Shown here: piece after piece, positions 1 to 9,715 of the stretch | Numbering within the stretch: position 1 is the stretch's first letter | How the letters are laid out: each line of letters opens with the position of its first letter | Assembly (NCBI GenBank): GCA_021307315.1 | Contig: JAJSPD010000016.1 | Span: 124,001 to 188,000 of the forward strand | Direction: 5' to 3' | From: Bisporella sp. PMI_857 | Lineage: Eukaryota; Ascomycota; Leotiomycetes; Helotiales; Helotiaceae | DNA: 64,000 nt | Translations under genes and position numbers: made by a program | The notes under the pieces: generated by a model | Databases searched by the model: none | What the model was told of the DNA's origin: nothing | The model's input: only the letters and a program-made list of their open reading frames with translations

Positions 1-589
1 AGCACCCCATTTCATGTATAGTAGAATCATCATGTAGATGATGATTAGTTTTGCCTCATCCAATATGTGCGCTTGAGATATTCCGAGAAGGGACTTGAAT
101 AGAATAAAGAGATGGCATCATGGCAGAGCAAGTCGCGGGGATAATGGTAGTCAAACACGGAAAGTCTCATTGTTCAATAATGTTGATTCGGCAAAGAGCT
201 TTCTTGGACCCAACGCCACGCTGATGTAATGTGGCAGATGATTCAAGCCTTTCCAAGCTGCTTGAAGAAAGCTTTATACTGGTTTGCATTCGGAATTGAG
301 ATCCCCGGTCCAATGGGTTTTAGAGGATTCCAGCTTTGTCGAGATTCAAAATCTGATCTGCAGAGGCAAGATCCTGGGGTCCATGCCATATGAAAGGCAA
401 ATACCTGCATTCGTATAATGACTGCTTCGTGCCATCCCTCGTGTTATGAAATTTCAAATTGAAGGAGGTTCATTAGCTCAAGGCGAAATCTTGCTAGTAG
501 AAACAACCAGGATGCCCTTTTTCACATTCTACTTTGGACCTAAGCCTACAAGTGGCACTGCATTTCATAACCAGGCAAGGAAGCATAGA
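1..589. other. Intergenic, left edge
   Basis: No coding segment with a recognisable family or consistent splice structure was seen here. It is AT-rich upstream sequence of the UstYa-like gene. I looked specifically for a short secreted peptide with repeated core units flanked by dibasic sites (a RiPP precursor) and did not find one. Confidence 0.5.
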
Positions 590-1538
590 ATGTCGGATGC
601 CCACCTCTACGCTGAACGCTTGCTATCTAAGTCAGAAGTCAGTGAGGAAGGTTCCAGTCGAGAAGATGGATTTCATAGCATATCTCGTGTTGAAAGATGG
701 ATCCTGGCAGCTCTTGCATTCTTTGCTACGTCAACACTTCTGCTTCTGGTTGCTTACTCCACAAAGCAACCCTCAGATCAGCAGTGTGGACGCCAATTAT
801 CAGTCTGGTGTAAGTTTGTTCGACAAACCCGAAAGAGTTCGAGGAATACAGGCTTATCGATTAACCCCAGCACCTTTGCTAGACGCTGTTCAATATGAAG
901 AAATCGATTTTGTGAACCGACCAGAGCAACCATCTATCTATCGAGGCGCTCCAACGCATGAACTGGAAAGAGAATGGGAGAAACTTTGGTTCTGTAGGCA
1001 CTTGACTCTTGATTCCAGCTCCGGACAGGTGACTAACATAAATAGATGGCGCAGTTCCAATTCCAGAGAATAAGATGCAGTACCTAAACCGCACCCTACA
1101 AGAGACATGGAGCACACAGCCAGACGGTTCTGGATACCGTGCTCTGATAGAAGTATTTCACCAACTTCATTGCCTAGTACGCACACCCTTGAATCCTCAT
1201 GAACCTTATTAATACTGTAAAAGGATGTTATCAGACAGTATACCTGGCGTGATTATTATGCGCAACATCCGGAAACTGTCAGCATACCTTTTCTACTCCT
1301 ACAAGACAATGAAGTGTACGCACGAAAGCATACTGATCACTGTATTGAGGCCTTAAGGCTCTCAATCATGTGCCATGGAGACGTGACGCCATATCTATTA
1401 AAAACAGATCCGAATGCACCTGCAGGTGTAGATCCTGACTTTAGTCCGCATCATAAGTGTGTCAAATTTGACCCGTTGGTTGAATTTATGAATGGCCAGA
1501 AGTATAAAGTGGAGTCTCACAATCCGCATCGACTATGA
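590..1538 (+). CDS. UstYa-family (DUF3328) oxidase
   Basis: This is a UstYa/DUF3328 family protein, a fungal membrane oxidase class best known from modifying (often cyclising) ribosomally made peptides such as ustiloxin and cyclochlorotine. Four exons join in phase: 590-809, 871-993, 1046-1176 and 1224-1538, giving 262 aa. The order is a short cytosolic N-terminus, one membrane segment at about residues 37-55, a linker with the conserved pattern SVWAPLLDAVQYEEIDF, then the two hallmark motifs HQLHC (residues 153-157) and HTDHC (194-198). The family is thought to bind copper through these HxxHC motifs, and both are intact. Introns are 61, 52 and 47 nt. No second UstYa gene, peptidase or precursor peptide lies nearby in the window, so its substrate is unknown. 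The start is the first ATG that gives the membrane segment in frame. Confidence 0.9.
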
Positions 1539-2012
1539 TCATGTATACTACAGCAAAATTGGGTCGAACAAGTATTATCTTGCTTGGCTTTAAGTGTGTA
1601 TGTAATAGGATCGATTTCTGGGCTGAACAATATCCGTTCCTGCACTTTTATTGAGAACTATATGAGAAATGATACCTTGAAAAAGCAATGATGAGGAGCG
1701 GAGTTTTGATATCAGCAAACCTCTTAATGATGTCAAGGGGAGTGTAAAAAGAGAATGAAGTTCAGATTGGACTTAGTATAAATTCCCCATGTGCTACTGA
1801 ATTATACTCTTCATTTGAAGCATCCAACATTGATTGTCAGCATACCCTGCACTGTCTAAAATGATACTTCTTGGCATACCCGCTAGCGCCCGCATGCATT
1901 CAAGATTCCATGATAGCTTGCTTCATTCAATATTTACTGCTACTTACAGGGACGCATTGCACCAGGCTCTTCTGAATCATGTGGCAGACGCCCGGCTTGG
2001 GGACCAATAGCA
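1539..2012. other. Intergenic
   Basis: AT-rich spacer between the UstYa-like gene and the large gene at 2013. The downstream frame is open for a short distance upstream of the ATG at 2013 to an in-frame TAG. No convincing upstream coding exon was found. Confidence 0.5.
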
Positions 2013-5000
2013 ATGTCATTCGAAAGCTCGAAACCAACTTTAGATGTTCCACGAAATAGAGATGCATCACCTGGAAGCTCTCCTCTGGAGCGCCGGGCTA
2101 CGTCGAGCACCCTTTCTAGCACTGCCATAGCCTACAGCGTGGCAAGTAGTGTGATGGCAGAATCTAGTGCAATGGGGAGCAATAGGAACAGCAATATAAC
2201 ATCAGATAACGAGCCCGGTCACATCGCAACGGCTACCAGCCTCAACAGCTCAAACCAGCCCAATAACAGACGAAGTCACAGAAGTCACCGAAGTAGACAT
2301 AGCGGCGCGTTCTTACTGTCAGGACCTGAGATCAATCAGCCCCTCGAAAATGCTGCACTGGAGAACTCTAAATTAGATAAGAAGGGCAAAATAGCCGTTA
2401 AAAGCCAGCCCCGAAAACATACCAGGAGGGGGTCAGGCATAGGTTTGGGTATTGGTGGAAGCCCTCTGGCTACTCATGTTGTGCATGCTGGCGCTGCCGA
2501 TGCTGTAAATGGAAACGCGGCGAGGGGTGGGGATACGACTACACCCATCGGGCTTGATGTTGAGTCTGCACACATGGTCAATCTTGCATTGAACCTTAGC
2601 GAGAACCGGAGAAATGCTTCAAGAAGATATGCCTCCACTCCGGTTCCTTCGCTGGCCACTACATTCGGCGAGGGATTTGCAGGTGGAAGTCTTCGACAGC
2701 ATTTGCAGCAGCAGAGACGAGCTTCTCGAAATGTCTCTCCGAAACCACAAAGAGCATCGACCGCTTCTCCTCGAGGCATACCTGGTCAATTGCCTAGTCC
2801 ACTACATGCTACATTCGAAGAGAAATCCAACGAGAAATATGAATATCACTTTAGTGCTTCAACTTTGGCTCGTGCGGAGAAGGCAAAAACTCAAATAGAA
2901 CTAATGGCCCAGTACCGTCGATTGCTGGAATATGTTCCTCCTCTAAAACCAGAAAACATTGCTCCTCCTGGGTCTCCTTCTATGTCACGGGCTGCAGCTA
3001 TCCAACAGGGGTCGTTTGGGAGGCCGTACAACCCTCTGCAATATATACGAAATCGGAAAGTTCGTGCTCGGGAACGAAAGGCTATCGACGGTGAAGCACA
3101 AGGTTTTGGCGATCTAGAGCAGGTCAATACATGGGTGGATGAGATCTCAAAGAAAGTCTCGACTGGTCAAAATCAAGCAATAGATTGCATGGCTATGCCC
3201 ATATTCTCCAAAGCGGCTGAGACCGCCGCTTCTCCTCATCATTCTCCTCTACCTGTCATTGGGAAGAGCCCGACCGCGAAAATCAAGCGACCAAGAATCG
3301 ATTGGGATACCAATCCGGCAGACATGCTAGCCGATTTGTTCTGGGTGCATCAGCATAATAATCGGCATGTAGTCGAAGATCGACATGGGAGAAAGATATT
3401 TCCTCCAAGTCTCGAGTCGCAGCGGCCAATGTCGAGGAAAGGCGAGGATCTCGAAGTTCAGAAACCACCTGAGGGAAAGAAAGTAGTGTCGCCTGATCTA
3501 CGGATTGATACAAAATTGCCTGAATTTAAAACAATGAAGACCGAAACAGATAAGCATGCTAGCACAACAAGTAAAGTGCGACATAGAATACGTGATGCTA
3601 CTCGCATACATCATAGTGGAGGACGGGAGTCTCGTCAGTTTCTACAGGGACATGGTAAATCAGAATCGGATACATCTGATACGGATTCGGCACGCCATTC
3701 AAGACAAAGACGTAGTGGTAGTGCAGAAGCTCATGATTTTGGTGTTGACATTCTTAACAAGCAAATGCTAGAACTATTGGCAAAAGAAGCAAGAGAGAAT
3801 GGAAATACTTGGGGGAGTCCTCAGTCTAAGGATGGGCATGATATGCCCCAGTCCAGTCAGCCCCACAAACCATTTCACACGGACAATGAACCGAGATCAA
3901 GGACTAGCCTGGATGATCGCAGCACATCTGGATCAATCGTCGCAAGGAAAGGCACTCATCATAAACGGCATTCTATGGTAAATTCATCTGGACGGGCAAG
4001 TTTGGAGGTTCCCGGCACCAATCCTCGTACCTCTTTGGACTTTTCAGACAGTACTGCGCCAAATTCTCCTCTCGCTCAGCCTACAAAAGCGAGCCCATTT
4101 GCTCCAAGCATAGCAATGGATTTATCACCACCGCAGCGTCAAACTTCGCCTACACGTAACCCTCTCTCGAAAGTCGCCTCTAAGATTAATCCTTTTGAAC
4201 ATGCTCGCTCGCATAGCCGTGGCCGGCCCACTGTAGCGCCAGAAGCCTCAGGAGCACTAAACACAGTCGACGTCGCAACTGAGAATCTGAACGTAAGGGA
4301 AAAGAGGCAGCGCTCTGAAAGCCCTGACAAGAAAGTCAGCTCTAAACCGACGTCTCGAAGAGGGAGCTTGCGGAGAGGCAAGACAAGTGAGGATACATCA
4401 GGTATTCGAGGCTTATTTAAAGGCCGTCGTGGACCAGTGGCGACGGTCAGCGATTTTATCTGGAAGAGGGATTCAGGCTCAGGCACACCAACAGCATACT
4501 CGACTGATGAGTCAGATATCGATGATACTCGTATTGACACTGGACGACGCAACGGGTCGCGAGATAGCTCTGCTGGTCCAGCAAGAGAGCGTCATGGTTC
4601 TCCGCGTGAAAAGACATATGATCTACCTATTTTTGCTTCACAATCTGATCGGCATGGTTCTGGAGACCACGAACACCGATCTAAGACTCGTGGAGACCAA
4701 GAAATGCGAGCAGAAACTTCACGAGGTAATCATCTTGACACGCCTAGAATAGATGTTCATAGACCATCACCTGGTACGTCTCCTGAAACCCCAGAAAGTG
4801 AAATCCGTGGACGATCTTCCTTACCAGAATTCGAACGCCGACGCGACAGCGAGGGTGTTCTGCGGGCTGATGCTCGTCTCAACAACATACTGGGTTTGTC
4901 CGGTGTAGATGCGGCATTCAAGCGTCCATCTCTGGAAGGCCAGAGGCAATGGAGTATATCGGATCGCGGCGTATCAGTCCATAGGGGACCTATGACTAAG

Positions 5001-5600
5001 AGAGAAATTGCACGCATCCGCGCGCTTCTTCTATCATCCGGAATCAAGGCGAAGGAAATCTCTCGCCGTGCGGCGGAACCCCAATGCCTCTACAATACCC
5101 AGGTATATTCATATAAAGGTATTGCAGATTTGGCACCAGAGAAGTTAGAGCCGGTGCCAAAGCGGCAGCAACACATTGTGGTTGCCAGAATATTATCAGA
5201 CAACATTCAGCTCTCTAATCGTGTCTGGCAAGAGTCTGCAGACAAATTTTGCAATACCACCGTGCAAGATTTGGTTTACAGGATCGAGGATCTAAAAGGC
5301 ACTATTCAGGAGAATCTTACACCGATGGCAAGAGAGGCTGCTGATGAAGCGGATGAAGTCTCGAAAGACCTTGTGTCGAGTCAAACGCTGAAGGTTAAAG
5401 ACATTACAGACAAGATGGACATGATGCTGCGCAGGCGTAGACGGAGGTTCCGGTGGCTAAGACGAGCAGGTTGGGTTCTGGTGGAATGGAGTTTAGTAGG
5501 GGTAATGTGGTTTGTTTGGTTAACTGTAATAATCGTCAGGATATTCATGGGTATTGGAAACGGTATGAAGGGAGCTGTGAGATGGCTTCTTTGGTTGTAA
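2013..5600 (+). CDS. Large Ser/Arg-rich protein with C-terminal membrane anchor, function unknown
   Basis: A single uninterrupted frame of 1195 aa. I do not recognise a named domain. Most of the protein is predicted to be disordered: rich in Ser, Arg, His and Pro, with many RRxS-like potential phosphorylation sites. Two more ordered stretches stand out: one around residues 280-385, including a Y/R-rich segment (RPYNPLQYIRNRKVRAR), and one at residues 995-1140, beginning TKREIARIRALLLSSGIKAKEI and continuing into helical, probably coiled-coil sequence. A very basic cluster (RRRRRRFRWLRR) directly precedes a hydrophobic segment at about residues 1153-1181, so the protein looks tail-anchored in a membrane with most of its mass in the cytosol. 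The mixture of low complexity and conserved-looking blocks suggests a conserved ascomycete scaffold, but this is inference. A short 5' coding exon cannot be excluded. Confidence 0.8.
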   Translation: MSFESSKPTLDVPRNRDASPGSSPLERRATSSTLSSTAIAYSVASSVMAESSAMGSNRNSNITSDNEPGHIATATSLNSSNQPNNRRSHRSHRSRHSGAFLLSGPEINQPLENAALENSKLDKKGKIAVKSQPRKHTRRGSGIGLGIGGSPLATHVVHAGAADAVNGNAARGGDTTTPIGLDVESAHMVNLALNLSENRRNASRRYASTPVPSLATTFGEGFAGGSLRQHLQQQRRASRNVSPKPQRASTASPRGIPGQLPSPLHATFEEKSNEKYEYHFSASTLARAEKAKTQIELMAQYRRLLEYVPPLKPENIAPPGSPSMSRAAAIQQGSFGRPYNPLQYIRNRKVRARERKAIDGEAQGFGDLEQVNTWVDEISKKVSTGQNQAIDCMAMPIFSKAAETAASPHHSPLPVIGKSPTAKIKRPRIDWDTNPADMLADLFWVHQHNNRHVVEDRHGRKIFPPSLESQRPMSRKGEDLEVQKPPEGKKVVSPDLRIDTKLPEFKTMKTETDKHASTTSKVRHRIRDATRIHHSGGRESRQFLQGHGKSESDTSDTDSARHSRQRRSGSAEAHDFGVDILNKQMLELLAKEARENGNTWGSPQSKDGHDMPQSSQPHKPFHTDNEPRSRTSLDDRSTSGSIVARKGTHHKRHSMVNSSGRASLEVPGTNPRTSLDFSDSTAPNSPLAQPTKASPFAPSIAMDLSPPQRQTSPTRNPLSKVASKINPFEHARSHSRGRPTVAPEASGALNTVDVATENLNVREKRQRSESPDKKVSSKPTSRRGSLRRGKTSEDTSGIRGLFKGRRGPVATVSDFIWKRDSGSGTPTAYSTDESDIDDTRIDTGRRNGSRDSSAGPARERHGSPREKTYDLPIFASQSDRHGSGDHEHRSKTRGDQEMRAETSRGNHLDTPRIDVHRPSPGTSPETPESEIRGRSSLPEFERRRDSEGVLRADARLNNILGLSGVDAAFKRPSLEGQRQWSISDRGVSVHRGPMTKREIARIRALLLSSGIKAKEISRRAAEPQCLYNTQVYSYKGIADLAPEKLEPVPKRQQHIVVARILSDNIQLSNRVWQESADKFCNTTVQDLVYRIEDLKGTIQENLTPMAREAADEADEVSKDLVSSQTLKVKDITDKMDMMLRRRRRRFRWLRRAGWVLVEWSLVGVMWFVWLTVIIVRIFMGIGNGMKGAVRWLLWL

Positions 5601-6021
5601 TGTGGATTTTATAGGTTGGGAAGCACTGGTGGACATTGATACCCCTTATAGTTATTCTAATACATAATTGCTTTCACCGTTGATCGCATGTTAGTCTCTT
5701 GAAGGGACTTATTCTTGGGAGCGGCCTGGAATTACAACTAGCTCTCGTTCTAGAAACTTCAATCTTGTTCGACCGTAAGAATTCTCATATAATTCAGGGC
5801 AAGGGAAAATAAATAAGAAATACTGAAATTTCATGCATGATTCTGGTACTCGTTATTAGCGCTGGACCGCCATTAAGCCGTAACCTAAATAAACCACGAG
5901 CTCGCTTAACGGCCTAAACCGCCTTGCAATTCCATCACTGTAAAAAAAGTCTTCCATATCCAACAATCTTTTGTCTCCTAAAGAATTTAAAGAGAATCAA
6001 GCCAAAATAAAAATTAGCGGG
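5601..6021. other. Intergenic
   Basis: Short spacer between the 3' end of the 1195-aa gene and the oligo-dT terminator of the tRNA on the minus strand. Nothing else seen. Confidence 0.5.
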
Positions 6022-6030
6022 AAAAAAAAA
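6022..6030 (-). terminator. Pol III terminator of tRNA-Leu
   Basis: A run of nine A on the + strand, so nine T on the transcribed strand, immediately after the tRNA 3' end. This is the expected RNA polymerase III stop signal. Confidence 0.85.
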
Positions 6031-6031
6031 T

Positions 6032-6153
6032 TGATCAGAGTGGGACTCGAACCCACGCCACTTTCGTGACCAGGAAACTACAACTCTTGAGAGGAGTACG
6101 AAAGTATTAAGGTGACCTTAACCTGGCGCCATAACCAACTCGGCCATCTGACC
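6032..6153 (-). tRNA. tRNA-Leu (anticodon AAG) with a 40-nt intron
   Basis: Read on the minus strand, a full cloverleaf is visible. The 7-bp acceptor stem GGTCAGA pairs with TCTGATC (one G-U). A D arm GCCGAG..GGC follows, then an anticodon stem CCAGG/CCTGG with loop TTAAGG+T, and a long class II variable arm (CAC-GAAA-GTG) typical of Leu. The T arm is GTGGG-TTCGAGT-CCCAC, with discriminator A. The anticodon AAG lies at 6117-6119. The intron is 6076-6115, starting one base after the anticodon as in other nuclear tRNA genes. Internal A-box and B-box promoter elements are the D and T arms. The long variable arm and the anticodon agree on leucine. Confidence 0.95.
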
Positions 6154-6492
6154 TAGTAGATTTGTGATTAAAGGAACACTATTTCTTTAGTTACACATAT
6201 CAAATTATGAAGTCTCTTCCCGCCGAGGTTTTATCAGTACATTGCGAATGCTGTATAATAGAAAGTATTCTAAGTTTTGAAGAGCCTATTTTCTCATTTA
6301 CAGACATATAATATACATCAGTGGTTAATAAAATACCAATCCGAGAGTTTTTCTCAAGTATCTCCTGCGAGGCACGAAAGGTCCATTTCACATAAGTTCT
6401 GCCACATTTTCTAGCGCAATCATTTAGAAAAGCACTCCTACACTTTATTTGCTTAAGATAGGCTCGAAAAAGATCTTTGTAATGTATTATCG
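6154..6492. other. Intergenic
   Basis: About 340 bp between the tRNA 5' end and the 3' end of the HET gene. No gene seen. Confidence 0.5.
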
Positions 6493-9055
6493 TTACACAA
6501 GAAAAAACCGATTACTTTGAGGCCCACCATCGAATACATCTTTCTCAAACATCAATCCCAGCCCTATCCTCCTGAACTCTCCATGTTTTATGCCTGTAGG
6601 TAATAACACCAGTGCAGAAATATGCCATGCTATCCCGTAGCCGGTTTGTACCCTCTTAAATGATAGCACTGGCATCAAAATCACATCTCTACTTCCACCT
6701 TCCCTTATCCCGTCCAACGTTCCCCCTTCGTCAAGCAATAATTTACCCAGTTTGAATCTTCGCTGCCCACTTTCATATACCATACCATCATCCCACACAA
6801 AAGCACGCATCAAATTCCCTTGCATCGTCAAAGTTGCTTTTGCCAGATTCCCATAAATGCTCTTCCCATCCGCATCCCAATCCGCTCCCAGCATCGAAAA
6901 CCATTCTCTCTCCTCCTCATTTTCTCTATTCCAAAAATGGTTACCCCACGATATAGGTGTTTCATACATACTCGCCCAGCTCCAACTCGGTGCTACGTAC
7001 TTCCTCGGTGGTCTAATCTTTTGTTTCTCTCTACCTTCGCCACCCATCTCTTCATAAGCTTTCAGCAGCTCGGAGCTTTGAAAAATCGTCCAATGGGGGC
7101 TCCACAGGAGTTGGCGTGGAAGATCATACATCCAGGTCCCAGCAACGCATTGTTCGAGCGAGTAGGAATCTGAAAGAACTTCTTGCATACCCTGTACCAC
7201 ACCACTGAGAGCTGGTAGCCTGTCACTAGGATAAGTCACCTTACGCATAAGATACTTCTCCACTGTTGCTGCCCAGTCGGCATATATGCCATCTCTCTTG
7301 CTTTGGAAAGGTATCATGTTGCCGTGCTGTTTTTGCCAATCCGTTCGCTCCAAAGCCAGAATTTCAGGGCGACGTGAGTAGCGCTGGCGGAGCATTATCG
7401 CGTCTTGGAGGTATGACATCCGAAAAGTATCATTGCTCCCTTCGGGATCTAGCGAGCTGCGTGTACAGGAAAAGCATTGCCATGACATCCCTGCTTCGGT
7501 GAATGCGAGCGTAGCGTGCGAGAGCATTTCCTCTTGCAACACCCAGGCTCGATCGTGGAGTGGGCCGTCGATTTTGTTGACGAAGGTGTTCGGGTCGTCA
7601 TTCTTATCAGAAGGCGCAAGGTGAATGTTAATCCTATTCCCGATTGCAGAAGTAAAGTTGTATTGGGGAAGGAAGCACGGCGTCGTGAGGTGGATTGGAG
7701 TTTGGGATAAAAGACCTTCTGAACCGGTCGTTGCTCGGGATGCGGCGATTGTGAAAAGAGCATTTTGGTAGATTGTGCACATTTTCGCGGATTCTGTTAA
7801 TTAGCAGAGGCTTCAGAGTCTGTATCTTGTAGTCTGGAAATACCTTGCTCCCAGTCGTCACGCGAGTCCTGTATGATACAGAGTGAGTCGATCCATATAT
7901 ACCTAATTCCGAAAAATCTAGTGACTTTTATAGCTTCCTGAAAGACTTTGGAGAGGGAGCTCATAGTTATTTCTTGACAGCGGTCTTGGAAGTTCAATGT
8001 GGTTGTCATTGCAACTTGTCCTTCACCCCAGCTGTTCACCGAATTAGCATTATAATCAGTCAAACTCTTGGTAGAGCTCGAGAGCTAGAATCATTCTGAA
8101 AAACTGGAACATTAGAACAAAAAATGCGTAAGAAAGGTCTCAGGCTCCCAGCTCTCAGCAGAATGATTACATATTTGTATGGAAACTCAACTGACCAGTG
8201 GCTCAAAGTTAGATAACGGGCTCGTATCTTGCTTTCACAAAGCCGAACAGAGCCGTTTGCTAGGCCAACATCTATCAGGCGTTTAGGCATTGAAGGTATG
8301 GCAGCTTGGAAGCACGCTGGATGACGAATCCAACAATCTCCTAGCCATTTCTTAGCCAGCCGTACATTATGTACTTTGGAAACCGGGGGTCTTATGTTTG
8401 CTTGGAGTAACCGGGTGGTATGATCTCAATCAATATTAGTACGAGGATAATACCAATCGTAGAGGGATTAAATGAAAGCAGAGTACCAACTTCGAACATG
8501 CAGAAAATGTAATTTGGCAAAAGCATACTGTTTGCGACAGTGATAAACCTCTAAATAACGACCATCCCCAGGATACCAATCTGAATTCCACTCCTCAATA
8601 ATAGGCAAGGTTGCTAGCATTTGCTCCAGTATCACGGGCTCTTTGGCCAAAAAGTCATGGTCAGAAAGGCTAATTTCCGAGAAAGCAGTATTCCAGATTA
8701 ATAAACAGCAATGACAGCCAGACTCTGAAGACTTATACAGAGCTTCAAGGCTGGGCTGGTGAAAATAAATCAGTCTTCGACTGAATATACTAATGTTATC
8801 ATTCGGAAAGCATAGCCGGGCAGCTTGAACCTCTTCGATAGCCAGCTTAGAAGGAGGAACCAGCTTCATCGATAAGCATATGTCGCATAAATCATGTGGT
8901 GGCGGAGGGTCGTCATCGATGAATGGGCTTGGTGCGTTGGAGAAAAAACTGTGGTTGTTGGTGTTTTGATTTCCATGCTGCTCGAAGGCTATTTTGACAA
9001 GTCTTTCTGCTACACTGTCTACTCTAATAGACATTTTCGGGGCAGGTTTTGACAT
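6493..9055 (-). CDS. HET (heterokaryon incompatibility) domain protein
   Basis: HET proteins trigger cell death after fusion of incompatible hyphae or act in fungal self/non-self recognition. Exon 1 is 9055 to about 8490, then about 8430-8196, 8031-7844 and 7793-6493. The last two joins close in phase and recreate the family core: LTLSHCWGEG across 8196/8031, then FGIRYIWIDSLCIIQDSRDDW, and across 7844/7793 SAKMCTIYQNALFTIAAS. The linker ahead of the HET block (AKKWLGDCWIRHPAC, PKRLIDVG) is the usual HET preamble. The join between exons 1 and 2 (roughly 8490-8430) is uncertain because more than one weak donor fits. The N-terminal 195 residues contain C-x-x-C-type pairs (CDIC, CHCC) typical of this class. 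The whole protein is about 750 aa and appears intact, with no stop inside any exon. Confidence 0.87.
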
Positions 9056-9715
9056 ACATTAGACTGGAGATGGCTATAGAAATGTATCGTCGAGACCATG
9101 CTAAGAGCTGAAAAGCAGACCTGCCGTAGCAGCTGAGGCACTACTTTGTATTGGAGTGTAACATCATTCGACAAGAGAGATACGCCTTTTGAGACTAGAA
9201 AGAACAGAACCTTGAATATGTTTGAGGAGCAATTTTACGGAAACGGTTGGTATCATTTTCAAATGGCAATCGTCAGAAATTAAACTGTAAACATGAATGT
9301 GTCACAAGTTTCGAGATATTGAATATAAGCTCCAAACTAGACCAGTAATTTCTGAAGGTCTCTTAGACTCATTCATCTCTCGCAATAACCAATCATCGCA
9401 ACTTTATAAACAGAAAGTATGAGTTAGTAGTGATATTATATCAAATAGACGGTTTATATAAAGTCAACGGAGTTTAACTGTACAGGGAGCAGCCTATCTC
9501 AAGTAAGCCTCCTTCTGGATCGCGGCACGGACATCCCGGCCACTAACCGATACGGTATGGAACAACACCTCGTCATTGTATATTTCACAAAGGTTCTAAA
9601 ATACCCGTGCCATAACTATTCACCTAGATTCAGATTGAATTATTCGCGGGTAGCACTACGTTCTCATGAAGACTTGCAGATGAGTAAGGACTACCCATAG
9701 TCCTGCGTGCTGGCA
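9056..9715. other. Divergent promoter region
   Basis: About 660 bp lie between the divergently transcribed HET gene and the ankyrin-DIL gene, so both promoters should sit here. AT-rich, no ORF of note, no recognised binding motif called. Confidence 0.55.

Noticed and set aside
1..2012. Search for a RiPP precursor peptide near the UstYa-like gene
   Set aside because: No frame with a signal peptide and repeated core units between basic pairs was found in this stretch.
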